A DNA stretch of 64,000 nt from an uncultured Paracoccaceae bacterium (GCA_947500775.1 CANMTD010000007.1:1-64000); one strand, 5' to 3'; shown: positions 6,710-15,719, numbered from the stretch's first letter. A program made the numbers and translations. Notes: generated by a model from the letters alone, not told the origin.

Positions 6710-7669
6710 CTAGACGTAGATGCGCTCTTCCATCGGGGTCGTCTCGATCTTGTCCAGCAGATCGGCAAGCAGGGTCGCTTCGGCGCGGTTGGTTCTTGCG
6801 CTGGGGTTCCAGACGACATGCACATCGACATGCGGCGGCGTGTCGAACGGTGGCAGGCGCCACAACCGCCCCATTTCGACATCTTCGCGCACCACGTGAA
6901 TGGGGAGCGGTCCGATGCCAAGCCCCGCCACGATCATCCGGCGCACCTCTTCCAGATTGGGCGAGGTGCCGACAACACGCGCATCCAGCTGCGCCTCGGT
7001 GCGCATCATCGTGACGGCCCGCAGCGCATCGTTCATCTGATCGGTGATGAAGCTGACCGAGGATTGCCCGGCCAGATCCGCCATTTCCACGCCGGTCTTT
7101 CCGAACAGCGCATGGGTCGGGCCGCAAAACAGACCAAAGTATTCGCGAAACAGGCGCCGATATTCCAGTCGCGGGCTTCGATCCTTGACCAGACAAACCG
7201 CAAAGGACACGCGGCGCGAGGCGACGGCGGCAAGGGCTTCTTTGCTGGCCATCGCCTCGATCGACAGGGTGGCGCGCGGGTGGCGCGCGTGGAAATCGGA
7301 CAGGGCCGCATCCAGAAGCGGGCAAACGACGTGGCTGGCCGTTGCGATCCGCACAAGCCCCTGCACCTCGTTCTCGACATTGCGCATCACCGTGCCCAGC
7401 CGTAGGATTGCGCCGTGGATGTCTATCGTTTCTTCATACAGCAGCTTTCCCGCGTCGGTCAGGGCAAAGCGACCGGGTTTGCGTTCGACCAACTGCTTTC
7501 CCAGGCGATCTTCCAACCGTTTCAGCGCACTTGAAACCGTCGGTTGTTTCAGGCTGAGCCGGTCGGCGGCATCGGTGATCGACCGCGACGTCGCGATCAC
7601 CAGAAAGGTGCGCAGAAGATTCCAGTCCAGTTCGCGGGCAAGCCGTTCGGCGGTTGTTTCGTGATGCAT
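6710..7669 (-). CDS. LysR-family regulator, divergent from the transporter operon
   Basis: A 319-residue LysR-type regulator. The helix-turn-helix is at about residues 15-75 (LLRTFLVIATSRSITDAADRL, then QPTVSSALKRLE). A two-lobed effector-binding domain follows. It reads away from the polyamine-type ABC transporter with 112 bases between the start codons, the usual arrangement for a LysR regulator and its target operon. The intergenic region carries two ATTG-N3-CAAT boxes. The likely inducer is the amine imported by the neighbouring operon or a breakdown product. It lies 144 bases upstream of the iclR gene on the same strand, and read-through into that unit cannot be excluded. Confidence 0.9.
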   Translation of the reverse strand: MHHETTAERLARELDWNLLRTFLVIATSRSITDAADRLSLKQPTVSSALKRLEDRLGKQLVERKPGRFALTDAGKLLYEETIDIHGAILRLGTVMRNVENEVQGLVRIATASHVVCPLLDAALSDFHARHPRATLSIEAMASKEALAAVASRRVSFAVCLVKDRSPRLEYRRLFREYFGLFCGPTHALFGKTGVEMADLAGQSSVSFITDQMNDALRAVTMMRTEAQLDARVVGTSPNLEEVRRMIVAGLGIGPLPIHVVREDVEMGRLWRLPPFDTPPHVDVHVVWNPSARTNRAEATLLADLLDKIETTPMEERIYV

Positions 7670-7675
7670 ATAGGC

Positions 7676-7721
7676 ATTGATACAATCTATACTCAGAATA
7701 TCAATTATCTATTGGATCAAT
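7676..7721. promoter_or_regulatory. paired ATTG-N3-CAAT boxes between lysR and potB
   Basis: ATTGATACAAT at 7676-7686 and ATTGGATCAAT at 7711-7721 are both four-base inverted repeats with three-base centres, spaced 35 bases start to start. An outer repeat, GAATAT at 7696-7701 and ATATTC at 7726-7731, surrounds the second box. The AT-rich stretch 7676-7735 stands out from the GC-rich genes and is the likely shared promoter/operator. Confidence 0.5.
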
Positions 7722-7781
7722 ATATATATTCGCCCCATGCTGCCCTGAACAAAGCTATCTGCCTTGGAGAGGTCCGCCCCA

Positions 7782-8648
7782 ATGAGCATTGAGGCCCGCG
7801 AAGCCCGCCAGCCATGGATATTACTCGCGCCGGCTTTGTCGGCAATTTTTCTGCTTTTGATCGTTCCGCTGCTTTTTATCGTGGTCTATTCCTTCTGGCT
7901 GCGCAGTGCCGTGGGCGCGGATACGCCGGGGTTCTTTCTGGACAATTGGAAGGCGGCGCTGACCGATCGGTTCTATCGCGACATTTTGCTGAACACGCTG
8001 AAAATCGCCGCAATCACAACGGTTGCCTGTGCTTTGCTGGGCTATCCCGCCGCTTATTTCATTGCCCGATCAAAGGGCAACAAGATGATCCTTTTGATCA
8101 TGCTGATGCTGCCGTTCTGGATCAGCTATATCATCCGCACGATGAGCTGGATCAACATTCTGGGGGTGTCCGGCGCGCTGAACTCTGCGTTGATCTGGGC
8201 GGGGATCATCTCAGAGCCGATCCAGATGCTTTACAATGAAACCACCGTGATTCTGGGGCTGACGCATTTCCTGCTGCCGTTCATGGTTCTGAACATCTTT
8301 GTCAGTCTCGATGGCATCGACACCAGTCTGGAGGATGCGGCGACATCGCTGGGGGCCACGCGCTGGCAGGCCTTCCTGCAGGTCACGCTGCCCCTGTCGC
8401 TGCCGGGGCTGGCGGCGGGCGGGTTGCTTTGCTTCGTGCTGGGCGCGGGGACCTATATCACGCCGGTGATACTGGGCGGTCCGCGCGACGCGATGTTTGC
8501 CAACCTTGTGTTCGAGGCGATCATCCGGCAGCTGAACTGGCCTTTGGGGTCCGCCTTGTCGCTGCTGCTGCTGATGGTGCTGGGCGTTCTGGTCGCGATC
8601 TACAACCGGTATCTGGGTATGGCCCAGCTTGCGAAGGGGCTGGGATAA
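7782..8648 (+). CDS. potB: polyamine-type ABC transporter permease (PotB-like)
   Basis: A 288-residue inner-membrane permease with six predicted membrane segments. The EAA loop, DAATSLGATRWQAFLQVTLPLSLPG, contacts the ATPase. Overall it matches the PotB/PotH permeases of spermidine/putrescine importers. The ATG at 7782 is preferred over a TTG at 7764 because GGAGAGG at 7766-7772 is a well-placed ribosome binding site. The stop codon overlaps the next start (TAATG). It forms one importer with the next three genes. The exact substrate (polyamine, acetylpolyamine or related amine) is inferred from the catabolic genes downstream. Confidence 0.9.
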   Translation: MSIEAREARQPWILLAPALSAIFLLLIVPLLFIVVYSFWLRSAVGADTPGFFLDNWKAALTDRFYRDILLNTLKIAAITTVACALLGYPAAYFIARSKGNKMILLIMLMLPFWISYIIRTMSWINILGVSGALNSALIWAGIISEPIQMLYNETTVILGLTHFLLPFMVLNIFVSLDGIDTSLEDAATSLGATRWQAFLQVTLPLSLPGLAAGGLLCFVLGAGTYITPVILGGPRDAMFANLVFEAIIRQLNWPLGSALSLLLLMVLGVLVAIYNRYLGMAQLAKGLG

Positions 8649-9451
8649 TGGGCCGTCGAGTGAACCTGGGGTGGGGCGCCATCCGCCTGTACACGATCCT
8701 TGTGTATATTTTCATGTTTCTGCCGATCGCCGTTGTGGTGCTGTTGTCGTTCAACGCCAACCAGTTCGGCAGTTTTCCGATGACGGGGCTGTCCACACGC
8801 TGGTTCGAAACCCTGTGGCAGAACGAAACGATCATGCGGGCCTTTCGCACTTCGATTGTGTTGGGGCTGATGACCGCGATCATTTCGACCACATTGGGGG
8901 TTTTGGCCAGTCTTGCGCTGGTTCGCTATAACGTCCCGGGCCGCAATCTGATCACCACGCTTCTGATCGCGCCGATCCTTGTGCCAGAGGTCGTTCTGGC
9001 GGTCGCCTTGTTGTTGTTCCTGAATTTCCTGCAGATCGGCAAAAGCTTTACCCTGTTGCTGATGGGGCATGTGATTTTCACGCTGCCGTTTGTCATCCTC
9101 GTGGTGCAGGCGCGTCTGGTCAGCATCAAGCGCGATGTCGAAGAGGCCGCGCTAAGCCTTGGGGCCTCGCCGCGACAGACGTTTCTGACGATTACCCTGC
9201 CGCTGCTGATGCCCGCGGTTGCCGCCGGGGGGCTCTTTGCCTTCACGATCAGTTTTGACGACATCACCGGCACCCTGTTCTGGAAACCGGGCGGGATCGA
9301 AACCGTTCCGACCCAGATTTTCTCGATGCTGCGCAATTCGATTTCGCCTGAAATCAACGCCCTTGGGACGGTCATCATCGTGATGACGGTCGGGTTGCCC
9401 CTGCTGGGCATGGCGATTGCCAGACGCATGAACAAAACGAGCGGCGGATGA
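8648..9451 (+). CDS. potC: polyamine-type ABC transporter permease (PotC-like)
   Basis: A 267-residue second permease with about six membrane segments. It carries the EAA motif EEAALSLGASPRQTFLTITLPLLMPA and the PotC/PotI-type segment ISFDDITGTLFW. Its ATG overlaps the stop codon of the potB-like gene, implying translational coupling and equal amounts of the two permeases. It pairs with the PotB-like protein to make the membrane channel of the importer. Confidence 0.9.
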   Translation: MGRRVNLGWGAIRLYTILVYIFMFLPIAVVVLLSFNANQFGSFPMTGLSTRWFETLWQNETIMRAFRTSIVLGLMTAIISTTLGVLASLALVRYNVPGRNLITTLLIAPILVPEVVLAVALLLFLNFLQIGKSFTLLLMGHVIFTLPFVILVVQARLVSIKRDVEEAALSLGASPRQTFLTITLPLLMPAVAAGGLFAFTISFDDITGTLFWKPGGIETVPTQIFSMLRNSISPEINALGTVIIVMTVGLPLLGMAIARRMNKTSGG

Positions 9452-9492
9452 ACCGCCCGAACCACCAATGAACCAACATGGAGACTGCTAAA

Positions 9493-10635
9493 ATGGATGA
9501 CACAAAACGTTATGAACGCTTGCGCGACCGGTTTCAGGATGGCGACATCAGCCGCCGCAAATTCTTTAGCCTGCTGGGCGCGGTCGGTGCGGCCTATGGG
9601 CTGCAGACCCCCTTTGCCAAATACGCCAACGCGCAATCCGTTTCGCAGGTCCGGTTCGACGGCTGGGGCGGCATCGTCTCCGAAGCGTTCCGCAAACACG
9701 CCTTTGACCCCTACACTGCAAAGAGCGGCGTCAAGGTTGTCGACGGCACTTTCCCGGGTGGGGATGAATATCTTGCGCTGGTCCGCGCCAGCAAGGAAGG
9801 CGAATATAACATCGCGCATCTGTCGGGCGTTTTCGACTATGCCCGCTATGAAGGTTTTGGACTGGCCAGCGAGCTGAACCTGGACAATATCCCGAACATG
9901 AAACTGGTCATGCCCGCCCTGACCAACGCGTTTTCCTCGGTAACGCCCGGCAGCCTGAGCGCGGTGCCCTATGATTACGGCACCACGGGCCTTGCCTATA
10001 ACCGCAAATACATCTCGGACGAGGAGATGAAAGAGAAGGGCGCGAAGATCCTGATCGACGCCGCCTATAAGGGCAAGATCGGCGGCTGGAGCGACTGGCG
10101 CACCCGCATCTGGTACGGCGCGCTGCAAACCGGGCAGGACCCGAATAACATCACCGACATCGACGCCGTCTGGGAAGCCGTGCGCACGCACCGCGATCTG
10201 GCACTGAAATACTGGGGATCGGGCGCCGAGCTGATGAGCCTGCTGGCCGAGGAAGAGATTTACGTGACCGAAGCCTGGTCGGGCCGCATCTATGCCCTGC
10301 AGGAACAGGGTCACGACATCGGTTATTACGATCCGCCGAACGGCTTTGGCTGGCAGGAATGCCTGTTCGTCATGAAGGGCAGCCCGATGGGGGCGTGTGA
10401 AGAGCTTTTGAACTTCATGCTTGATCCGGCAACCTCGATCGCCGTGGCCGAGGGGCAGAACTATCCGCCGGCGCTTGACCCGACCAAGGTCGATCTGGGG
10501 GCCAAGATTCCGACGCTGCCGGCCTTTGACGCGACCGGTACCCTGTCGGGTCTGACCTTTGCCAATCCGGGCTATTGGAATGGCAACGAGGCGGAATGGT
10601 CCGAAACCTTCAGCCGCGTCCAGCGCGGATACTAA
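9493..10635 (+). CDS. potD: periplasmic substrate-binding protein of the polyamine-type importer
   Basis: A 380-residue extracellular solute-binding protein of the PotD/PotF group. The N-terminal region holds SRRKFF followed by a hydrophobic stretch and an ANAQS cleavage-type site, so export by the twin-arginine route is likely. The mature part has the family's open pattern (FDGWGG, then YDYGTTGLAYN and EEIYVTEAWSGR). The ATG at 9493 has GGAGA at 9480-9484. An ATG at 9478 is possible but poorly placed. It captures the substrate for the flanking permeases. A strong stem-loop follows, as is common after genes for abundant binding proteins. Confidence 0.9.
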   Translation: MDDTKRYERLRDRFQDGDISRRKFFSLLGAVGAAYGLQTPFAKYANAQSVSQVRFDGWGGIVSEAFRKHAFDPYTAKSGVKVVDGTFPGGDEYLALVRASKEGEYNIAHLSGVFDYARYEGFGLASELNLDNIPNMKLVMPALTNAFSSVTPGSLSAVPYDYGTTGLAYNRKYISDEEMKEKGAKILIDAAYKGKIGGWSDWRTRIWYGALQTGQDPNNITDIDAVWEAVRTHRDLALKYWGSGAELMSLLAEEEIYVTEAWSGRIYALQEQGHDIGYYDPPNGFGWQECLFVMKGSPMGACEELLNFMLDPATSIAVAEGQNYPPALDPTKVDLGAKIPTLPAFDATGTLSGLTFANPGYWNGNEAEWSETFSRVQRGY

Positions 10636-10646
10636 GGTCGCACTTT

Positions 10647-10675
10647 CCCGACCCTGCGGTTCGCGCGGGGTCGGG
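10647..10675 (+). other. stem-loop between the potD- and potA-like genes
   Basis: CCCGACCC at 10647-10654 pairs with GGGTCGGG at 10668-10675, and inner bases extend the stem to about twelve pairs. There is no T run. The likely effect is 3' protection of the binding-protein message or partial attenuation before the ATPase gene. Confidence 0.55.
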
Positions 10676-10706
10676 GCACCAGTTTCATACCCGGAGGTGA
10701 GCCGCC

Positions 10707-11804
10707 GTGAGCGCAGTATCCCTAACCAATATCGTCAAGAAGTTCGGTACGTTCACCGCCGTTCACCGTATGTCGCTGGACATCGCAGAGGGCAGTTTCG
10801 TGACGCTTCTGGGGCCGTCGGGATGCGGCAAGACGACGACGCTGCGGATGATCGCGGGCCTGCTGGACGCAACCGAGGGCGAGATCGCGATCAACGGCAA
10901 GCGCATGAACGATGTGCCGATCCACAAACGAAACCTTGGCTTGGTCTTTCAGAACTACGCGCTTTTCCCGCATAAGACCGTGGCCGAAAACATTGCCTTC
11001 GGCCTGAACTACCGTAACGTTTCGAAAGAAGAAACGCAGCGCAAGGTGACAGAGGCGCTGGAGCTGGTGCAGCTTCCCGATGTCGGCGGGCGGTACCCAA
11101 AGGAATTGTCCGGTGGACAGCAGCAGCGCATCGCGCTGGCCCGCGCCATCGTCATCGAACCGGACGTCCTGTTGCTGGATGAACCGCTGTCGGCGCTGGA
11201 TGCCAACCTGCGCGAAGACATGCGGGTCGAATTGAAGAACATTCAGCAACGCATCGGCGTGACCACGGTTTTCGTGACCCACGACCAGACCGAAGCCCTG
11301 GCGATGTCGGACCAGATCATCGTGATGTCCAAGGGCCGCGTCGAACAGGTCGGCTCGCCCGAAGAGGTTTACAACAGCCCCGCCTCGGAATTCGTGGCCC
11401 AGTTTCTGGGCGCGTCGAACATCCTTTCGGGACAGTGCATCGGCACGCAGGGCGACGCGATCGGCCTGGACATCGATGGTTTTCCGCATCTGAAAATCCC
11501 CCGCAGCCGCGCGCCGCAGATCACGGGCCCAGGTCCGGCGAAACTGGTGATCCGCGCGGAAAAGCTGCATCTTATGCCTGCGGATGCCCCTGACGACGGT
11601 CGGCTTGCGGTCGCAGCCACGGTGGAAAACGTGGATTATCAGGGACAATCCGCCCGGTATTTCCTGCGGGTTGGGAATCACGCGTTGCAGGCGATCAACA
11701 TGATCGAGGATCACCCGTTTGAAACCGGCGCCGCGGTCTGTTTGCGGTTCCGGGCAAAGGACTGTTCGGCCCTTCCCGGAGGCACGCCCGATGGCCCGCA
11801 ATAG
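10707..11804 (+). CDS. potA: polyamine-type ABC transporter ATPase (PotA-like)
   Basis: A 365-residue ATPase. Walker A GPSGCGKTTT is near residue 36, the signature is LSGGQQQR, Walker B is VLLLDEPLSALD and the H loop is VTHDQTEA. The C-terminal 110 residues form the TOBE/regulatory domain typical of PotA and related importers. The GTG start has GGAGGTGA about ten bases upstream. The end overlaps the aminotransferase gene by 14 bases, tying the transporter to the catabolic genes in one operon. Confidence 0.9.
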   Translation: MSAVSLTNIVKKFGTFTAVHRMSLDIAEGSFVTLLGPSGCGKTTTLRMIAGLLDATEGEIAINGKRMNDVPIHKRNLGLVFQNYALFPHKTVAENIAFGLNYRNVSKEETQRKVTEALELVQLPDVGGRYPKELSGGQQQRIALARAIVIEPDVLLLDEPLSALDANLREDMRVELKNIQQRIGVTTVFVTHDQTEALAMSDQIIVMSKGRVEQVGSPEEVYNSPASEFVAQFLGASNILSGQCIGTQGDAIGLDIDGFPHLKIPRSRAPQITGPGPAKLVIRAEKLHLMPADAPDDGRLAVAATVENVDYQGQSARYFLRVGNHALQAINMIEDHPFETGAAVCLRFRAKDCSALPGGTPDGPQ

Positions 11805-13140
11805 CCACCTTTTTTACCAGACCCGTGCCCGCCGCCCGATGTTGGCCGAGGCCAAGGGCGTTTATATGTGGGACGTGGATGGCACGCGCTATCTGGACGG
11901 ATCGTCCGGCGCGATGGTCAGCAATATCGGCCATTCCGACCCAAGGGTGATCGAGGCGATGCGCCGCCAGATGGACAAGTCCACCTTCGGATATCGGCTG
12001 CATTTTGAATCGGAACCGGGCGAACATCTGGCCGCGAAAGTCGCCAGCCTGTCCCCCGAAGGCATGGAAAAGGTGTTCTTTGTCTCTGGCGGGTCCGAAG
12101 CGGTGGAAAGCGCCATCAAACTTGCCCGCCAATACGCGGTGACCGTGGGGCAGGCGTCGCGCTGGAAAGTAATCTCGCGCAGCCCCAGTTATCACGGCTC
12201 GACCCTGGGCGCGCTGGCGCTGACCGGATATGCGCCGCTGACCGATCCTTTCCTGCCGATGATGCAGGCGATGCCGAAAATCCCCGCCCCGCGCGCCTAT
12301 CTTGACGGGTTGGATCTGGAGGACCCGGCGACGGGCGCGCATTACGCCGCCATGCTGGAGGCGAAGATATTGGAGGAAGGCGCAGACAGCGTTCTGGCCT
12401 TCATTCAGGAACCCATCGGCGGCGCCTCGACCGGCGCTTTGGTGCCACCTGCGGGCTATATGCAGGCCGTGCGCGACATCTGCGACCGGCACGGCGTGAT
12501 CCTGATCCATGACGAGGTCATGTCGGGCGGCGGTCGCACGGGGCGGTTTCTGGGCGGCGAACATTGGGGCGTCGCGCCGGATATCATCGCGATTTCCAAA
12601 GGCTTTGGCGCGGGCTATGCGCCCCTGGGGGCGATGATCGCCCACGAACGTTTCGTCGAACCGGTTCTGGACGCAGGCGGGTTCATGCATGGCCACACCT
12701 ATGCGGGCAACCCGCTGGCCTGTGCCGCCGGTCTTGCCGTGCTGGACGTGATCGAAACCGACGGGTTGATGCAAAACGCAGCACAGGTCGGGGGATTGCT
12801 GAAATCGCGGCTTCAGGATCTGATGCAACGCTTTCCCTTCATCGGGGACGTGCGCGGCGAAGGGCTGTTGCTGGCGTTCGAACTGGTCTCGGACCGTCAG
12901 ACAATGACGCCTCTGCCCAAGGAACTGTCGGCCTATGTCGAACTGGTCGAACTGGCCTATGCGCAGGGGCTGATCATCTATTCGCGCCGCACGCGTGACG
13001 GGGTCGAGGGGGACCATTTCCTTGTCTGCCCGCCAATGATCGCGACCGAAGAACATGTCGAGGAAATCATCGGCAAGCTGACCATCGCACTGGACCAGTT
13101 CGCAGCCAAAGTCGGTCCCACGCTTGCGCGTTGCGGGTAA
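11791..13140 (+). CDS. class III pyridoxal-phosphate aminotransferase
   Basis: A 449-residue fold-type I, class III aminotransferase. The phosphate-binding GGSEAVESAIK is near residues 100-110, the Asp motif is LIHDEVMSGGGRTG, and the PLP lysine lies in ISKGFGAGYAPLGA. Members act on terminal amines or omega/beta-amino acids. Within this operon it would remove an amino group from the imported amine or a beta-amino acid intermediate, giving the aldehyde or beta-keto acid. The start overlaps the ATPase gene and has CCGGAGG upstream. The precise substrate cannot be read from sequence. Confidence 0.88.
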   Translation: MARNSHLFYQTRARRPMLAEAKGVYMWDVDGTRYLDGSSGAMVSNIGHSDPRVIEAMRRQMDKSTFGYRLHFESEPGEHLAAKVASLSPEGMEKVFFVSGGSEAVESAIKLARQYAVTVGQASRWKVISRSPSYHGSTLGALALTGYAPLTDPFLPMMQAMPKIPAPRAYLDGLDLEDPATGAHYAAMLEAKILEEGADSVLAFIQEPIGGASTGALVPPAGYMQAVRDICDRHGVILIHDEVMSGGGRTGRFLGGEHWGVAPDIIAISKGFGAGYAPLGAMIAHERFVEPVLDAGGFMHGHTYAGNPLACAAGLAVLDVIETDGLMQNAAQVGGLLKSRLQDLMQRFPFIGDVRGEGLLLAFELVSDRQTMTPLPKELSAYVELVELAYAQGLIIYSRRTRDGVEGDHFLVCPPMIATEEHVEEIIGKLTIALDQFAAKVGPTLARCG

Positions 13141-13151
13141 GAAAGAAAAGC

Positions 13152-14078
13152 ATGTCCAAGATCATCATTTCCTGCGCGGTTACGGGGTCCATTCACACCC
13201 CGTCCATGTCGCCGTACCTGCCGATCACAGGCCCGCAGATCGCCGAACAGGCCATTGGTGCGGCAAAGGCGGGGGCCGCGATCCTGCACCTGCACGCCCG
13301 CGATCCGGAGAACGGCAAACCCTCGTCCGAGGTCGACGATTACATGGGGTTTCTGCCCGGGATCAAGGCGGGCACCGATGCCATCGTGAACCTGACCACG
13401 GGCGGCAGCGCGGTGATGTCGATCGAACAGCGGTTGGCAGGCCCCCTGAGGGCCGAGCCCGAAATGTGTTCGCTGAACATGGGCACGATGAATTTTGCGC
13501 TTTATCCGATGCTGGGCAAGCGCACCGAATGGCTGTTCGACTGGGAAGAGCCGTTTTTGCGTAACTCTGACGATCTGGTGTTCAAGAACACCCCCCGCGA
13601 CATCGTTAGCGTTCTGCAACTGATGGGGCAGGACCGTGGCGCAAGGTTCGAACTTGAATGCTATGACGTCGGGCATCTTTACATGCTGCGCCATTTCGTT
13701 GATCGCGGGCTGATCGACGCGCCGATCTTCATCCAGTTTGTCATGGGGGTTCTGGGCGGCATTCCCGCCGAGCCCGAGCATCTGACCCATCTAAAGAAAA
13801 CCGCCGACGGCCTGTTCGGTGACAGCTACACATTTTCGGTTCTGGCGGCCGGGCGCCAGCAAATGGCGATGGCCGCGATGGCGGCGGGCATGGGCGGCCA
13901 TGTCCGCGTCGGGCTGGAGGATAATCTGTATATTTCCCGCGGGCAGCTTGCGGAATCGAACGCGCAGCAGGTGGAAAAGATCCGATCAATCGTCGAGGCT
14001 TTGGGCCGCGAGGTGGCAACACCCGATGAGGCCCGCGCGATGCTGGGCCTCAAGGGGCAGGCCGGGGTGGCGTTCTAA
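13152..14078 (+). CDS. BKACE family beta-keto acid cleavage enzyme (DUF849)
   Basis: A 308-residue enzyme of the DUF849/BKACE family, zinc enzymes that condense a beta-keto acid with acetyl-CoA and cleave it to acetoacetate plus a new acyl-CoA. The founding member is Kce of lysine fermentation. The zinc histidines are in LHLHARDP near residue 40. NLTTGGS near 85 and GHVRVGLEDN near 255, with the conserved Glu, are also present. The ATG at 13152 is chosen over an upstream in-frame codon because it matches the family start MSKIIISCAVTG. It follows the aminotransferase by 11 bases, so its substrate is probably that enzyme's beta-keto acid product. Confidence 0.88.
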   Translation: MSKIIISCAVTGSIHTPSMSPYLPITGPQIAEQAIGAAKAGAAILHLHARDPENGKPSSEVDDYMGFLPGIKAGTDAIVNLTTGGSAVMSIEQRLAGPLRAEPEMCSLNMGTMNFALYPMLGKRTEWLFDWEEPFLRNSDDLVFKNTPRDIVSVLQLMGQDRGARFELECYDVGHLYMLRHFVDRGLIDAPIFIQFVMGVLGGIPAEPEHLTHLKKTADGLFGDSYTFSVLAAGRQQMAMAAMAAGMGGHVRVGLEDNLYISRGQLAESNAQQVEKIRSIVEALGREVATPDEARAMLGLKGQAGVAF

Positions 14079-14081
14079 CCC

Positions 14082-14564
14082 ATGGCTCAGGTGACTTTCA
14101 GGCAGGCCCGGCCCGAGGATATCGTCCGATTGAATGCGGCCCTGCGGGACCTGTCGGACAGCATGGGCGATACCCACCGGACCAGTGATGCCGATCTGGC
14201 GCAGGCCGCTTTCGGCGCGATGCCCGTAATTCACGCTGAACTGGCTGAAACGGACGGTGCTGTGGTCGGCGTGGCGGTCTATTCGCCGCTGTTTTCCACG
14301 ACACGCGGCATGACTGGCGCCTATGTTTCGGATCTTTGGGTGGATGATACGCTGCGCGGCCAGGGGCTTGGCGCGCGCCTTTTGGGGGCGGTTCGGGACC
14401 GGACAAAGGCGCAATGGGGCGCGGGGTTCCTGCGGCTGGCGGTTTACGACGACAACCCCCGCGCCATCGCGTTTTACACAAGGCTCGGGTTTTCAACGGC
14501 GCCGGGCGACATCTACATGACCCTTGAAGGCACGGCACTTACCGCTGTGGGAGGAGACCTATGA
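14082..14564 (+). CDS. GNAT-family N-acetyltransferase
   Basis: A 160-residue GNAT acetyltransferase. The acetyl-CoA site is DDTLRGQGLGARLL at about residues 87-100, preceded by the beta-strand YVSDLWV and followed by NPRAIAFYTRLGF. It resembles diamine/polyamine acetyltransferases in size and layout. It sits three bases after the BKACE gene and overlaps the deacetylase gene by four bases. An acetylase and a deacetylase in one operon could protect and deprotect an amino group during breakdown; this is inference. Confidence 0.85.
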   Translation: MAQVTFRQARPEDIVRLNAALRDLSDSMGDTHRTSDADLAQAAFGAMPVIHAELAETDGAVVGVAVYSPLFSTTRGMTGAYVSDLWVDDTLRGQGLGARLLGAVRDRTKAQWGAGFLRLAVYDDNPRAIAFYTRLGFSTAPGDIYMTLEGTALTAVGGDL

Positions 14565-15583
14565 AAGCGATTTTCGACGATCACCAATGGGCCCACGATC
14601 CCAAGAATTTCATGGCGAACGGTCAGCCTCTGCCGAACCCCGAACAGCCCCGCCGGATCGAGGTGCTGACCGCCGGGGCCAGGGCCGCAGGTTGCGATTT
14701 CCACGTCCCGCACGATCACGGTGCCGGGCCGATTGCCGCGATCCATTCGCCGGAATATCTGACGTTCCTGTCGACCATTCACACAAGGTGGCGCCGGATC
14801 GAAGGCGCCTCGGACGAGGTGATCCCCAACATCCACCCGGACCGGCGCACCGCCAGCTATCCCCGTTCGGCCGCGGGTCAGGCGGGGTTTCATCAGGCCG
14901 ATACCGCCTGTCCAATCGCCGCCGGAACATGGGAGGCGGCCTATTGGTCGGCGCAGACCGCGCTGGGCGGCGTTGATGCGATCCTTCAGGGCGAGAGCTC
15001 GGTTTACGCGCTGTGCCGCCCGCCCGGGCACCATGCCTTTGGCGATCTTGCGGGCGGGTTCTGTTTTCTGAACAATTCCGCCATCGCGGCCGAGGCCTTG
15101 TTGAAAGCCGGGCGCAGACCGGCGATCCTGGATATCGACGTGCATCACGGCAATGGCACGCAGGGTATTTTCTACAACCGCCATGACGTTCTGACGGTCT
15201 CGCTTCATGCCGATCCGATCCGGTTTTACCCCTTCTTCTGGGGCCATGCCGAAGAACGCGGCGCGGGCGATGGGATGGGGTATAACCTGAACCTGCCGAT
15301 GCCGCGCGGTACCACGGATGACGCGTTTCTGAAGGGGCTGGAAACCGCGCTTGAACGGATCGCGCTGTTCGGCGCGGATGTTGTGGTCGTTGCCCTTGGG
15401 CTTGATGCGCACGAAAACGACCCGTTTCAGGGGTTCAAGGTCACGACCCCGGGCTTTGCCCGTATCGCACAGGCGATCGCCGCGCTGGGTCTGCCGTCGG
15501 TCATCGTTCAGGAAGGGGGCTATCTGTCCGATGACCTTGGGGCCAATCTGACCAGCTTTTTGTCCGGGTTCCAGTCCGCGTGA
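14561..15583 (+). CDS. acetylpolyamine amidohydrolase-like deacetylase (histone deacetylase fold)
   Basis: A 340-residue zinc deacetylase of the HDAC/acetylpolyamine amidohydrolase family. Catalytic histidines lie in PPGHHAFGD, zinc ligands in LDIDVHHGNGT and LGLDAHENDP, and the late EGGYL supplies the Tyr-type motif. The length matches bacterial acetylpolyamine amidohydrolases. It would hydrolyse the N-acetyl group of an acetylated amine in the cytoplasm. Its position behind a polyamine-type importer supports acetylated polyamines or similar amines as substrate. It is the last gene of the operon by position. Confidence 0.88.
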   Translation: MKAIFDDHQWAHDPKNFMANGQPLPNPEQPRRIEVLTAGARAAGCDFHVPHDHGAGPIAAIHSPEYLTFLSTIHTRWRRIEGASDEVIPNIHPDRRTASYPRSAAGQAGFHQADTACPIAAGTWEAAYWSAQTALGGVDAILQGESSVYALCRPPGHHAFGDLAGGFCFLNNSAIAAEALLKAGRRPAILDIDVHHGNGTQGIFYNRHDVLTVSLHADPIRFYPFFWGHAEERGAGDGMGYNLNLPMPRGTTDDAFLKGLETALERIALFGADVVVVALGLDAHENDPFQGFKVTTPGFARIAQAIAALGLPSVIVQEGGYLSDDLGANLTSFLSGFQSA

Positions 15584-15719
15584 CTGCGACCTGTGATGTG
15601 ATGGTGTGGGGCGATACATAGTTTTACCATTCATGCCCTGCTAAGCTGTTGATATTGAAACAACAGATTTTCTTTGGCGCATAAGTTTTGGCTTCTACGG
15701 CCCAAAGGTTTGCGATCAC

